Of a stretch of 64,000 bases of DNA, positions 62,945 through 64,000 are shown piece after piece. Below the pieces are notes generated by a model. That model was not told the origin of the DNA. It saw only the letters and a program-made list of their open reading frames with translations, and did not search any database. The DNA is from an uncultured Propionibacteriaceae bacterium (lineage in GTDB: Bacteria; Actinomycetota; Actinomycetes; Propionibacteriales; Propionibacteriaceae). The position numbers and the translations under genes are program-made. Position 1 is the stretch's first letter. Every line of letters begins with the position of its first letter. Location: positions 1 to 64,000 of the forward strand of contig CALCKT010000070.1 of the NCBI GenBank assembly GCA_937965785.1, in the 5' to 3' direction.

Positions 62945-63699
62945 GGGTGCAGCACCTCCGTTGGCAGGGTGGGGAATGAAGCGGGCAGGGGACGGTCGGT
63001 GACCAGCAGGTCCACGTCGCCGACGTCGATGGCGTTGTAGGCGCCGATCCCCGGGAACTTTTCGTGGTCGGCGACGAGGATCACCCGGGAGGCCTGCCGG
63101 CGGGCGGTGAGTTTGATCTCGCGGCCCCTCGGGTCGGTGTCGCGCACGACGGCGCGCTCGCCGATGCCGGAGCAGCCGAGCACCGCGACGTCGATCTGGA
63201 GGTTGGCGATCTCGGCTGTCGTGGTGGCCCCCTGGACGGACATGTACTCGCGATTGACGTGCCCGCCCAGCATGATCAGTTCGGTTCCGGGGCCGGTGAC
63301 CAGCAGGTCGGCGATGCGCAACGAGTTCGTCACCACGGTCAGGTCGTGTTCCAGCAGTTTCTCCGCCACGCGGTAGGTGGTGGTTCCGGCCTCCAGGAAA
63401 ACGGTGCTGCCCGGCGCGATCCGCCGGGTGACCAGCTCGGCTATCGCGCGTTTGCCATCGTCGCCGCGGGCGAGCACCTCGTCGAAGGGGTCGTCCACCT
63501 TCTCCGCCAGGGGGTTCTCGGAGGCCAGCCGGGCCCCTCCGAAGACCCGCACGATCAACCCCAGGGCGCTCAGCTCATCGAGGTCCCGGCGCACGGTGGC
63601 GGCCGAGGCCTTGAGTGCCTCGGCCAGGGTGGCGGTGCTGGCCACCTGGTGTTCGCGCAGCTGCTCCAGGAGAGCGCGCTGACGAGCCTCTTTGATCAC
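62941..63699 (-). CDS. DeoR-family transcriptional regulator of the glycan operon
   Basis: The 252-residue protein has the DeoR helix-turn-helix (about 6-57; VASTATLAEALKASAATVRR, DLDELSALG) and a sugar-phosphate-binding domain with VTNSLRIADLL and LGGHV. The GTG start at 63699 is 6 bases after a -10 hexamer, so the mRNA is probably leaderless. It heads the GH4-GH38-phosphodiesterase-GH125 operon and should also control the divergent lipoprotein gene. Confidence 0.9.
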   Translation of the reverse strand: MIKEARQRALLEQLREHQVASTATLAEALKASAATVRRDLDELSALGLIVRVFGGARLASENPLAEKVDDPFDEVLARGDDGKRAIAELVTRRIAPGSTVFLEAGTTTYRVAEKLLEHDLTVVTNSLRIADLLVTGPGTELIMLGGHVNREYMSVQGATTTAEIANLQIDVAVLGCSGIGERAVVRDTDPRGREIKLTARRQASRVILVADHEKFPGIGAYNAIDVGDVDLLVTDRPLPASFPTLPTEVLHP

Positions 63700-63705
63700 G
63701 GCACA

Positions 63706-63734
63706 AATCTACAATCCACCCCGACCAGTCGCAA
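63706..63734 (-). promoter_or_regulatory. Promoter of the DeoR-led operon
   Basis: On the minus strand TTGCGA (63734-63729), 17 bases, TAGATT (63711-63706), then 6 bases to the GTG. Confidence 0.6.
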
Positions 63735-63766
63735 CAAATTTGAACATCAATGATCTTTCGTGAGCA

Positions 63767-63795
63767 TTGACACGCATTCGTGTGCGCCCTAGCCT
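63767..63795 (+). promoter_or_regulatory. Promoter of the binding-lipoprotein gene with candidate DeoR operator
   Basis: TTGACA (63767-63772), 17 bases, TAGCCT (63790-63795). The palindrome CACG-N4-CGTG (63771-63782) overlaps the -35 end and spacer, and a similar TTTCGTGAGC string lies just upstream (63756-63765). Confidence 0.6.
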
Positions 63796-63858
63796 TGCCT
63801 GCGTCCGAGCCTCAAAGACGCGGGCGAGGCAGGTTCAACCCATCCCTAGGAGACTGAA

Positions 63859-64000
63859 ATGCTCACCGAACCAATCACACGACGCGGTGTGATCGCCTTG
63901 GGCGGTATCGCATCGTTGGCCGCTGTCCTGAGCGGCTGTTCCACCGCTCCTGCCGGTTCGGGGGACGCGGCCAGCGGGGACGGTGCGCAGCTGGTGCTGT
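63859..64000 (+). CDS. Solute-binding lipoprotein, N-terminal part (window end)
   Basis: The first 47 codons encode a signal with twin arginines (ITRRGVIALGG) and a lipobox LSGC, followed by a Gly/Ala/Ser-rich linker, typical of a sugar ABC transporter binding protein. It is divergent from the DeoR-led glycosidase operon, so it probably binds the glycan or sugar that the operon degrades. The ATG follows AGGAGA. The rest lies beyond the window. Confidence 0.75.
   Translation, partial: MLTEPITRRGVIALGGIASLAAVLSGCSTAPAGSGDAASGDGAQLVL

Overview
The window is high-GC DNA with dense, often overlapping genes, many GTG starts and several start codons sitting 6-9 bases after a -10-like hexamer, which suggests leaderless mRNAs. 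Together with the conserved order rpsI, glmM, coaA, glmS, acpS, nnrD, tsaE, tsaB, rimI, tsaD, groES, groEL, this points to an actinobacterium, most likely of the family Propionibacteriaceae. The family assignment is an inference from gene order and protein style. No 16S gene is present.

Region 1 (1-18900, nearly all minus strand) is the most striking part. Two cobalamin riboswitch aptamers (about 8626-8775 and 18869-19005) head two transcription units. The upstream unit (18824 to 8823) encodes two secreted, membrane-anchored proteins, an ECF-type transporter set (T protein, a catalytically degenerate ATPase, S protein) and then, by start/stop overlaps, a MoxR ATPase, a DUF58 protein, a small membrane protein, two von Willebrand A proteins and a TPR protein. 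The second unit starts with an 875-residue secreted protein built of two alpha/alpha-toroid modules plus a beta domain, the domain plan of animal transcobalamin and intrinsic factor. A single-module paralogue (4359-5345), a membrane-anchored beta-domain protein and a second, intact ECF set (T, double ATPase, S) follow. I infer a surface capture-and-import system for cobalamin or related corrinoids, controlled by cobalamin.

Region 2 (19303-22511) is a small ABC operon (ATPase, membrane-anchored extracytoplasmic protein, MacB/FtsX-type permease). Region 3 (22669-30263) is housekeeping: glmM, coaA, nadE, glmS, acpS, nnrD. Region 4 (30264-38510) is accessory. It holds a lower-GC stretch with a DUF2087 protein and a MITE-like inverted-repeat element, an MFS/TetR pair, and a minus-strand operon behind an IdeR/DtxR-like iron box. 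That operon encodes a remnant of a saccharopine-dehydrogenase-like gene, a thiazolinyl imide reductase, a type II thioesterase and a third ECF transporter, which looks like the trafficking end of a yersiniabactin/equibactin-type metallophore locus.

Region 5 (39001-54468) carries a DEAD-box helicase, the t6A operon (GNAT-TsaE fusion, TsaB, RimI, TsaD), an oligopeptide ABC transporter, an HslR-like S4 protein, a THUMP-like methyltransferase, a nucleotidyltransferase fragment, and groES-groEL behind two CIRCE operators. Region 6 (54728-64000) is a glycan-use locus: a secreted beta-helix protein, a DeoR-controlled minus-strand operon (GH4, GH38, phosphodiesterase-like, GH125) and a divergent solute-binding lipoprotein cut by the window end.
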